Shown here: positions 19,601-27,700 of the stretch, piece after piece | Layout of the letters: the number at the start of each line of letters is the position of its first letter | How positions within the stretch are numbered: position 1 is the stretch's first letter | Origin: Torulaspora globosa | Taxonomy: Eukaryota > Ascomycota > Saccharomycetes > Saccharomycetales > Saccharomycetaceae | Reading direction: 5' to 3' | DNA length: 64,000 bases | Assembly: GCF_014133895.1 (NCBI RefSeq) | Contig: NC_050728.1 | Span: 558,001 to 622,000, forward strand | Notes under the pieces: generated by a model | Seen by the model: only the letters and a program-made list of their open reading frames with translations | The model's database searches: none | Told to the model about the DNA's origin: nothing | Made by a program: the position numbers and the translations under genes

Positions 19601-20576
19601 ATCGGTAGTTTTTTCTTCTCACTTCTAATTGGTACGCAACGTAGACAGGCGATCATTATCGATATCGGATTGCATCGATTGAAGGCACCGTTTATAAATG
19701 AGCAATAACCGGTCTTCTTCTCCATCGCCATCCGCGCAACCGTCACTCGATTCGCGATGGGCCTCAAGGTACTCAACAAAACGCGACAAGCTGGAAGATC
19801 AACACATGGGTGCCGAGACAATCGCACAAATCCAGGCTCCTCGACACCTAAGCCAGAGAATACTGATCCCGTTTTCGCATTCTGTTGTACCTCGTTAAGC
19901 ATCTTCTGCTACAGCCGCTCGTATAGATTCGGCGAAATTAACACGCAATCGCCTCTGTTTAAACGAGGCCATAATATGGATAAAATGAAAGCCAACAGAA
20001 CCCACTTCCAACAACCGATTCTAACGCAATTCGTTGAGCACTAGTACCGCCAGGCTCTACCATTTCCGCCCATATCTTCTTGCGATTTTGGACCGCGGAC
20101 CTCAGGCAACCGCGGCTGATCCGCCAGCTTTCCGACCGATTTATCTTTCCCTGTAGTCGCCTAATACCTCCCAAAGTGTAAAACATCCTCTCTTTGTGAT
20201 CTGACTCCTCAGCTCGTCGTTGGTATACCTGTACCTAAGTCTTTCTCAAATGAACAGAGATAATCCAAAGCGGCTCGATCCAATGAGCGGGAAACCAGTC
20301 AGACCATCTGTCATATAGCATTGCGGTCCTCCAAGGCGGCAATCACCATTGACATTTCGATATCAGGAACTGTGTAACGCTGTGATGAAGGTTGACCTGT
20401 TAATTCTAAGCGATGGTGATCATATCATAGGCCGGGTAACGCCTTGTTTTTTTAAGCTTTCGCCGCCTTATACTAAACAACGTTAAGTAAACAAAGAAAG
20501 ATCTGCGTAAAGTGGCGGTAAGAGTGGCATTTGATCGCCTAGCGTAGCTGCGAGCAGTGTGAACGAGTTATTTATA
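19601..20576. promoter_or_regulatory. Divergent intergenic region FAS2-like / RHO3
   Basis: Nearly 1 kb without a credible gene. On the FAS2-like side, TTTATAAA near 19690 can serve as a TATA box about 90 bases upstream of its ATG. Two CCGCGG palindromes at 20093-20098 and 20110-20115, 17 bases apart start to start, are candidate Zn2Cys6 sites. On the RHO3 side, CCGGGTAA at 20432-20439 is a Reb1-type site. I found no Ino2/Ino4 element (CATGTGAAAT) of the kind that drives normal FAS genes. Confidence 0.5.
20432..20439 (+). promoter_or_regulatory. Reb1-type site upstream of RHO3
   Basis: CCGGGTAA is the full consensus of the general regulatory factor Reb1. It lies 138 bases before the RHO3 ATG, where such sites usually define nucleosome-free promoters. 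Confidence 0.6.
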
Positions 20577-21296
20577 ATGGGTTTGCTTTGTGGATCATCT
20601 TCAACTTCGAAAAAACCGATTGAAAAGAAGATTGTGATTCTCGGAGATGGTGCGTGCGGTAAGACATCTCTGTTGAACGTGTTTACAAGAGGTTACTTCC
20701 CCAAGGTTTATGAACCTACTGTTTTCGAAAACTACATCCATGATATTTTTGTTGATAATAAGCATATAACATTGTCACTTTGGGATACTGCGGGCCAGGA
20801 AGAATTTGATCGGTTACGATCACTGTCGTACTCCGATACGGATACTATAATGCTGTGTTTCAGCGTTGACTCCCGCGATTCGCTGGCAAACGTTCAGCAT
20901 AAGTGGGTGGGAGAAATTGCAGACCACTGTGAAGGGGTTAAATTGGTGCTGGTAGCGCTAAAATGCGACCTGAGGAATACAAACAGCGAAACAAACGCTA
21001 TAACGCCCGGCATAATCAACCAGCAGAGAAGCCATCAATCTGCAACCGACCTGGAGTCTTCAAACAGAAATGTGGGGGGAGCCAATAATGAGGGCAGCAG
21101 CGATAACTATATAACGTACCAGGAGGGATTGGCGATGGCGAAGAAAATAGGAGCTCTTCGTTATCTCGAATGCAGTGCCAAGTTGAACAAAGGCGTTAAC
21201 GAGGCGTTTACTGAAGCGGCTCGTGTGGTTCTGACTGAAGATCCAAAGGGAAAGGACGCTGCAAAGGATGATGGGTCCAGTTGTACTATAATGTAG
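20577..21296 (+). CDS. RHO3: Rho-type GTPase Rho3
   Basis: A small GTPase of the plasma membrane that directs polarised exocytosis and actin cables through the exocyst subunit Exo70 and formins. The ATG at 20577 (MGLLCGSSSTSKKPIEKKIV) matches the S. cerevisiae N terminus, including the cysteine that is palmitoylated. The frame begins six codons earlier with another ATG, so a slightly longer product is possible. Visible parts: P loop GDGACGKTS, switch I around YEPTVFENY, DTAGQEE in switch II, KCDLRN and ECSAKLNKGVNE. A Ser/Asn-rich insertion of about 35 residues precedes YITYQEGLAMAKK, as in the family. The protein ends in CTIM, a prenylation CaaX box. Length is 239 residues. Confidence 0.96.
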   Translation: MGLLCGSSSTSKKPIEKKIVILGDGACGKTSLLNVFTRGYFPKVYEPTVFENYIHDIFVDNKHITLSLWDTAGQEEFDRLRSLSYSDTDTIMLCFSVDSRDSLANVQHKWVGEIADHCEGVKLVLVALKCDLRNTNSETNAITPGIINQQRSHQSATDLESSNRNVGGANNEGSSDNYITYQEGLAMAKKIGALRYLECSAKLNKGVNEAFTEAARVVLTEDPKGKDAAKDDGSSCTIM

Positions 21297-21387
21297 AAGT
21301 AATCCAGATGTTTCTCCACCTAAATAGATTTTATGTAGTTCTTAATTCACTTAATCGACTATTGAAGAATATCCCATTAATGCTGAC

Positions 21388-22371
21388 TTACGCAGCATTG
21401 CTAACGTTAAGCATGTCTTCCAAATACATGGACGGTGTCTGTTTGTGGTGTCCACCTCTCGGTCTACGATCATTGGTGTTATCATTGCTCGAAGACGAGC
21501 TGGAGTTCGCTGGAGTCAACCCGATAGATGATTTATTCCTCTTGTGATGGCCTGAGACGCCCTTTTTCCCCTTCCGTTCTGGAGACGCCGCTCTCTCAGG
21601 CTTGTTAAGTGTAGAATTGATCTCATCCGAGGACAACAGCGAGGTGGCTGATAGGCTAGATTGGTGATACGGTTTTTCTAGCAAGCGACTACGCTGACTG
21701 GGTAGCAGGTTTGGCTTTTGAGCCACTTCAATTGTGGGCGATATGAACAGCGAATTTCGGTTGTATCTGGTGAAAGGGTCCTGGATGGGGTTGAATGTTT
21801 CTTGGCCGACAGGTTCCAGCCACTCCGGCTCATAACCTGGAACCGACTCCGACGAATTCGACTCTCTCAACCTACTCCCGTTTCCCAAAAGGCTGAGACG
21901 AGATCGCCTGCTCTTTTCCCCAGTTTCCCCGTATTCTGAGCCGTAAAGACCGGGCGTCAGCTCCTTATCGTCGCCGCTGTCATAGAGTGCGCTGCCACCA
22001 CGATTGTGGCGACGATACTGATCTTCCCTAAAACTCTTCTTAGCGTTCCTACGGGACAAGTGGCTTGTTATCACCGACCAAAGTATCATCCCCAGAATCG
22101 TCGCCCCCACGATACTGCCCACTACGATGAAAACAGTCCCGTCTGGTTTGTGGTTATGCCATACATTGGGATTCCCAGCAGCAGATGGAGGTGTCACGGT
22201 AACCGAGTATTGGGTAGTTGTAGACGCTGTTTCTGATCCCGTGGCAGAAGCACTAGCGCTCGCTGAAGTCGAAGTAGTTGTCAGCTCTGGTAGCGCCTTC
22301 ACAACACCCTCAATCTCCGACATATCCCAATTCCCCGAGCTCACTACAGCCATATCTAGCGTATTCATCAT
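21388..22371 (-). CDS. PRM5: Single-pass membrane protein, PRM5/YNL058C orthologue
   Basis: A 327-residue protein with a Ser/Thr/Ala-rich N-terminal outer segment (about 30-60, likely O-mannosylated), one membrane span at about 79-101 (TVFIVVGSIVGATILGMILW), then a basic stop-transfer sequence SRRNAKKSFR. A long Ser-rich cytosolic tail follows. This is the architecture of Prm5 and its paralogue Ynl058c. ScPRM5 is induced by pheromone and by cell-wall stress; its molecular job is not known. The position between RHO3 and HIS5/OCA2 fits both YIL117C and YNL058C. Pheromone-response elements in the upstream region support the assignment. Two adjacent ATG codons open the frame; the first is given. 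Confidence 0.88.
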   Translation of the reverse strand: MMNTLDMAVVSSGNWDMSEIEGVVKALPELTTTSTSASASASATGSETASTTTQYSVTVTPPSAAGNPNVWHNHKPDGTVFIVVGSIVGATILGMILWSVITSHLSRRNAKKSFREDQYRRHNRGGSALYDSGDDKELTPGLYGSEYGETGEKSRRSRLSLLGNGSRLRESNSSESVPGYEPEWLEPVGQETFNPIQDPFTRYNRNSLFISPTIEVAQKPNLLPSQRSRLLEKPYHQSSLSATSLLSSDEINSTLNKPERAASPERKGKKGVSGHHKRNKSSIGLTPANSSSSSSNDNTNDRRPRGGHHKQTPSMYLEDMLNVSNAA

Positions 22372-22406
22372 GTTCCTCCTTCCATTTATATTGACCTTGA
22401 ACAGAA

Positions 22407-22628
22407 TGTTTCACCACTTTCCCGATCTGGTAAAATCTCAAAGATTCTCTCGAAGCCTCGTTTCATTATGGGAACTTCGATGAAGAAACCAGGAATTGGC
22501 ATCGATGCCACATGCTGTTCGACCATTGAAACAGATCTCAGCGCTTGTGGCATCGATGCCACAAGCCTGCCGGTTTCAATCTCCTACCATTTGGGTCGCT
22601 TTGTAACAAGATATGGTACGTATGAAAC
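22407..22628. promoter_or_regulatory. Cluster of Ste12-type pheromone-response elements
   Basis: Perfect TGAAACA elements occur at 22407-22413 (minus strand) and 22527-22533 (plus strand). Near matches are GGTTTCA (TGAAACC on the minus strand, about 22572-22578) and TGAAACG at 22622-22628. They lie 36-260 bases upstream of PRM5, a pheromone-regulated gene in S. cerevisiae, in the divergent PRM5-OCA2 promoter. Confidence 0.65.
22497..22566. repeat. Two palindromes with core GGCATCGATGCC in the PRM5-OCA2 promoter
   Basis: The 12-base palindrome GGCATCGATGCC occurs twice, at 22498-22509 and 22549-22560, 51 bases apart. The first is a perfect palindrome over 14 bases (22497-22510). The second is perfect over 24 bases (22543-22566). 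The plus-strand pheromone element at 22527-22533 sits between them. I know no S. cerevisiae factor with this site. Confidence 0.8.
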
Positions 22629-22845
22629 GGATTCTGCAGCCCGGAAAGACCTGCCAATGTCATCTTGATCCGCCGTATATAAGCTCCGCTTCCAGACCCT
22701 TCTACTTCGTCTCTTACTCTACTCTTGCTGTCATGTGTCTGTCGTCCCATATAATGGGTATCTCGCGGTCAAACAAACCCACTTGTCGAACAATCTCACA
22801 GAAAGGCGGAAGGCCGGGACCGATTGAGATCTAGAGAGCATCCAG

Positions 22846-23364
22846 ATGGGGAATTCATGCAATTACATACCGCCCCTGAGCTTTTCGCCCGTGGTTGGCA
22901 CCGATGTGTCGCTGTACAGGTCGGGATATCCGATGCCGCTTAACTACGCATTCATTAGAGATCAGCTCCATTTGAAAACAATAATATACGTCGGCGACAA
23001 GGAGGAACTGTCGCCGGAATACGATGAGTTTCTTCGCCAGGAAAAGATCCAGTTCCGCAGGATTCACATGGTGTCGTGCCGGGACCCCGATATTCACGAA
23101 CGCATGAATGAAGTACTACGCTTGGTTGTAGATGTCGATAACTACCCGATACTGATCCATTCGAACAAGGGAAAGCACAGGGCGGGCGTAGTGGTTGGCA
23201 TCATCCGCAAGCTTCTACAAGGCTGGTCCCTCGCAGGCATTTATCAAGAGTACGGTATATTCTCCGGCGGGCTCAAGGGAGAGGCAGACCTAGAGTTCAT
23301 CACGATGTTTGAGACCAAGCTAGCTGTGCCCAGAAAGAAGATGCCCGATTTTGCCATTTTTTAG
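22846..23364 (+). CDS. OCA2: Oca2-type member of the Oca/Siw14 phosphatase-like family
   Basis: 172 residues of the Oca1-Oca6/Siw14 family, which in S. cerevisiae form a complex linked to inositol pyrophosphate turnover, oxidant-induced arrest and replication of Brome mosaic virus RNA. The dual-specificity phosphatase fold is visible, with LKTIIYVGDKEELSPEYDEFL early and the P loop PILIHSNKGKHRAG at 101-114. The catalytic cysteine of CX5R is replaced by Ser106 while Arg112 is kept, so the subunit is predicted to be catalytically silent. HSNKGKHR and GWSLAGIYQEY agree with Oca2 rather than with active Oca1 or Siw14. The protein ends shortly after the fold. Order PRM5-OCA2-(HIS5) merges YNL058C-YNL056W with YIL117C-YIL116W. 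Confidence 0.9.
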   Translation: MGNSCNYIPPLSFSPVVGTDVSLYRSGYPMPLNYAFIRDQLHLKTIIYVGDKEELSPEYDEFLRQEKIQFRRIHMVSCRDPDIHERMNEVLRLVVDVDNYPILIHSNKGKHRAGVVVGIIRKLLQGWSLAGIYQEYGIFSGGLKGEADLEFITMFETKLAVPRKKMPDFAIF

Positions 23365-23409
23365 TGCAAACAGCGCGTCGAAAAGTTGGCCTCGGCCACT
23401 GGTGGTAGC

Positions 23410-23418
23410 ATGACTCAT
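23410..23418. promoter_or_regulatory. Gcn4 site of HIS5
   Basis: ATGACTCAT is the ideal Gcn4 palindrome, 112 bases upstream of the HIS5 ATG. Amino-acid starvation control of HIS5 by Gcn4 is established in S. cerevisiae. Confidence 0.8.
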
Positions 23419-23529
23419 GCTCTTTTATAAGACTTCAGAGAACGTTTTATATAAGAGATCTTCTGTATTCAGGATACGGATTCTGTAGTCTGCGAGGAGC
23501 AAGGGTTTTGCATTGGAATCTTGGCGAAG

Positions 23530-24690
23530 ATGGTTTTTGCTTTATCGGAAATTGTGAGACCAAAGATTTACAACTTGGAGCCTTATCGTTGTGCAAGAGA
23601 CGATTTTAAAGAGGGTGTTCTTTTAGATGCGAATGAGAATGCCAGTGGTCCAATTCCGCAGGATATTGCCGATTCCGGCTTGCACCGCTATCCAGATCCG
23701 CATCAGATTGAGTTCAAGAGTGCAATGGCGAAATATCGTAACGACACCAGCTCGTTTGCCGATTTGCCAGAAAAGCTGTCCGCAGAGAATCTATGTTTAG
23801 GTGTCGGATCTGACGAAAGCATTGATGCCATCATCAGAGCTTGTTGTGTTCCAGGAAAAGAGCAGATTTTAACCATGCCACCAACGTACGGTATGTACTC
23901 CGTTTGCGCCGATATCAACGACGTTGAGGTAGTGAAGTGTCCCCTGATAACAGGGGATAACTCATTCCAAATGGACACTGACGCAGTGCTGGAAACTCTC
24001 AAAAGAGAACCTTCCATAAAGATCGTCTTTATCACTTCGCCAGGGAATCCAACAGGTGCCAAAATCAAAACCGAGAGGATCGAAAAGTTGCTGCAGAACT
24101 GGGATGCAGGTATGGTGGTCGTCGATGAAGCCTATGTCGATTTCTGCGGTGAATCCACCGCGCCGCTGGTCACGAAATATCCTAATCTCTGTGTTTTGCA
24201 AACCTTATCCAAATCATTCGGTTTGGCTGGTATTAGGCTCGGTATGACTTACGCTTCCAAAGAGTTCGCACGGGTACTCAACTCAATGAAGGCGCCTTAC
24301 AACATTTCCTCCGTTACTTCGGAGTATGCTTTGAAAGCGGTTCAAAACGACAGCATCCAACGGATGGAACAGAATGCCAAGTCATGTAAAAAGGAGCAGC
24401 AGCGTCTGCTACAAAGTTTGACAGCACTAGACTTGGTTGACGATCAATATGTCGGTGGCTTAGATGCTAATTTTTTACTTCTGAGGATTAACAAGGGCGA
24501 TAATAAATTGGCCAATAAGTTGTACCAAAAGTTGGCCACTGAGTCGGGTGTAGTGGTAAGATACAGAGGTTCCGAATTGGGCTGCGAAGGTTGTCTGAGG
24601 ATCACGGTTGGAACACCAGAGGAGAACGACCTTTTGATCAGGGAGTTTGCCAGGCAGTTGGACGCTTTGAAAGAAACAGAGAGTGATTAA
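23530..24690 (+). CDS. HIS5: Histidinol-phosphate aminotransferase
   Basis: A pyridoxal-phosphate enzyme of fold type I that converts imidazole-acetol phosphate and glutamate to histidinol phosphate and 2-oxoglutarate, the seventh step of histidine synthesis in the cytosol. The ATG at 23530 (MVFALSEIVRPKIYNLEPYRC) matches the family; the frame starts three codons earlier at TTG. Length is 386 residues. Key features: DANENASGP for substrate phosphate, SPGNPTGAKIK, the cofactor-contacting DEAYVDF (199-205), and Lys228 in TLSKSFGLAGIRLG, which forms the Schiff base. The C-terminal GLDANFLLLRI and ELGCEGCLRITVG complete the domain. The upstream Gcn4 site predicts general amino-acid control. Confidence 0.98.
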   Translation: MVFALSEIVRPKIYNLEPYRCARDDFKEGVLLDANENASGPIPQDIADSGLHRYPDPHQIEFKSAMAKYRNDTSSFADLPEKLSAENLCLGVGSDESIDAIIRACCVPGKEQILTMPPTYGMYSVCADINDVEVVKCPLITGDNSFQMDTDAVLETLKREPSIKIVFITSPGNPTGAKIKTERIEKLLQNWDAGMVVVDEAYVDFCGESTAPLVTKYPNLCVLQTLSKSFGLAGIRLGMTYASKEFARVLNSMKAPYNISSVTSEYALKAVQNDSIQRMEQNAKSCKKEQQRLLQSLTALDLVDDQYVGGLDANFLLLRINKGDNKLANKLYQKLATESGVVVRYRGSELGCEGCLRITVGTPEENDLLIREFARQLDALKETESD

Positions 24691-24784
24691 TGTTTCCTCA
24701 GATTTTCTTATTCATAGATAGTATTATACAATTATTAGCGACTTTAATGCGCAAAAGCCTAGTAAAAAGAGAACGTTAAAAGGG

Positions 24785-27700
24785 TTATCTTCTCTTCAAT
24801 AGGCTGCCGATTTGCATCCTGGTCCTAAGTTTTAAACATAATTCCGCCACAGGAAGTGACTGAATTTCCTGATTGCTTACATCAGGGCTTTTCGATGCAT
24901 CTGCTTGTCTCTCCGATGAGCGGTTTCTAGAAATCAACTCATCAACCTGCTCCCGCAAGCGTGTTATCTCGTTGCAGAGATTATCGCGGTCAGCGAGATC
25001 TCTAGCCAATTTATGAACGTAGGCATTATTTCCTATTTCTTCGCGGTCAATCGTGTATAGTTTTAATATTTGTAGCATCTCTTCAATATGATTCAACCTC
25101 TCTGCAGCATTCAACATTTTCCGGCGAAGCTCACTTTGCATTTCTAACTGATGATGTTTCAGCTCAGCAAACCCCGGGTTCGAACTGGATATTTCATAGT
25201 GGTAATAATCATTTTTCACTTTATAAAGTTCTTCTTGCAAATCTCTTGCCTTTTCTACTTTTGATTTTGCCAATTGCTCCTGCAGTTGCTCGATCTTACG
25301 TGCAGACCCGCTGAAAGCGCTCATTTCCTCAGACATGATGTCCTGCAGCTTTTCAGATTCCTGAAGTCTCCATGTGTACACGTTAGGCACACTTGCGATC
25401 GTTCTGCGTTCAATACAACTTGTGGACTGGTCCTTTAGGAAATCCTCAATATTTTTTGCGTTTTCTTGCCAGACGGCTATTTCAGACGACAATACATGAT
25501 AAGTCTTTTCAATCGATCTCATCGTCAAATCCTGGGAGCTGAAGTTTATCGCGGTGATATTAGCGCTAGTAAAATATTCCGGAAGACTCTTCGGCATGTT
25601 TTGTAAGGCGCAGATTGTTTCATCATTTTCGAATGATTGGACGGTGAAATCGCAAGCAGTTGGTATATCAGCTTGCAATGCAGAGTCTACGGCCTCATAA
25701 ACCTGAATTCCTTGTGAAATATATTCTTTTTTAACTTCTACGGTCTCTTTGGGCGGAAGCGCCTTATCAATTGTACTTGGCAGTTCTACCTTTTGAGCTT
25801 GATTCTTCGTCTTAATTGCCTCGTCTAACTCCTCCTGCAATACATCGTCCAGTGCGTCGTATGATTCCTCTCGGCTCGAATCTGAATCTCTGGTGGTCTC
25901 GTTCTCCTCTGAATTAGAAAGATCATTATCAGCTGTAGTCATATCCAATCCTTGAGAGGTTGCTATCTGCGCATAAGATGCATCTTTGGGTTTGTTAGAT
26001 GAAAAATCTTTCTCATTGTGCCTTTCGAGAGTGTCAGAGTCATTTGCAGCGTCAGCGGAGTTAATATCATTACTGGAAGGTTTAAGGACAGTATTTAGCT
26101 TTAAGCTTGACTTATCAATTACTGCTTGAGAATCCCCATGTGATGCATCGTCATGTTTCGTTAAGAAAGGGTTTCTTTGTATCGCTTCCTCTTTTTCAGT
26201 AGATGCTGTAGCATCAGAAGAATTAATTGGTTTGGTAGAATGGGAGGCATTTCCCTGAGCAGTGCCGACTGCAGATTTTTCCGAAATCCGCTTATCAGCT
26301 TTCTCACTGCTACTGGAAATACTGGCAAAGGAGAAGCCTGGTGAGGATGCCTTCTTCAGGTCACCAGCAAATGCAGTAAATGGCGATGCACTTCTCCTAT
26401 CATCCTCTCTGCCAAATTGATTGATCTGTAAATCGCTACTTGACAGTTTAGCACCTTCTTTGATACGGGCTGTTATGGCGGATATTGAAGATTTAGCATC
26501 TTCTGTATGGTCTGTAATCTGAATCTGAGACGGCGTCCCCCGTTCGACAGTGGAATCGGATAAATCTGTATCCTTAAAATCTCTTTTATCCCTTGAGAGC
26601 TCCGACTCTTCTTGGCTACCCACTTCTGACAATTTCTGGTCCTCTTCCTCTGACTCGAGATTTTCTGAGGAAGATAAAGCTTCGTCTTCAGACTCTTTTT
26701 CAGCCTCCCTTGCCAATGCTTTCTTTTGAGCTTTCTCATCGGGAAGATCCTCATAGCTTGCTTCAGCGGATGCAGCCCGTTCTCGATCAGCGTTGCTGAT
26801 TTTTAGATCATTGGCTTGCTCTTCGCTCGCAACGAAGGTAGAAGAAAAATCGCCTAGCTTATCAGAGCTCGCAAATGCTGCTTTTTGACTGTCATCTGTC
26901 ATTTTATTTGCGAGGCTTGCAAAAGGTGAAGGTGATTCCCCTGAAGAGGGAAGTTTATTTTCTGCAAACTTTTTAAAAGGTGCGCTGGCAAAAGGTAGGT
27001 TCTGACCTTGAAACGTACTGCTGGACAAACTGGAGAAAGGGGACTTGGAACTAGTGCCAAACGACGCCGTTCCAAAAGCATGTTTAGACTCTGAGCCCTT
27101 TGGTGGTGTGGTCGTCGAGATTGAACCGAACGATGGCTTATTGTCAGAGCCAACAAAGCCTGGTGAACCGAATGTCGAACTAGTATTCGTGCCCCCGAGC
27201 GATGGCGTGACTAAGGTTGGCTTGGTACTAAAATCCCCAAAAGATGGTTTACCAAATGCTGACTGAGTTCCTGAGTCCCCAAATGATGGCGTTCCAAAGG
27301 CCGGCTTATTTTCCGGGGCACTCAGTGCAGGCTTAGAACCTAAGTCACTGAAAGATGTTTTACCAAATGCTGAAGAGCCAAACGCTGGCTTAGCGCCGAA
27401 GTGTCCAAATGATGGTTTTCCAAATGCGGATTCAGCGCCTGAGCTCCCAAATGATGGCGTGCCGAAGGTTGGTTTATCTTCAGAGGTACCGAATGCTACT
27501 TTAGAGTCTGCGCTTCCAAAAGATGGTGCACCGAAAGCAGGTGAACCAAATGCTGGCTTAGAACCTGACTGGCCAAAAGGAGAGTTGCCGAAAGCTAACT
27601 CGGTATTTGTGCTCCCAAACGATGGTGTACCAAAGGCTGGCTTACTTTCCGAGATGCCAAATGCTGGAGAACCGAAAGCTGAGCCGGTATTTACGCTTTT

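Noticed and set aside
19462..19902. 146-codon minus-strand frame overlapping the FAS2-like 5' end
   Set aside because: It overlaps the conserved N terminus of the FAS2-like protein in another frame and has no recognisable domain.
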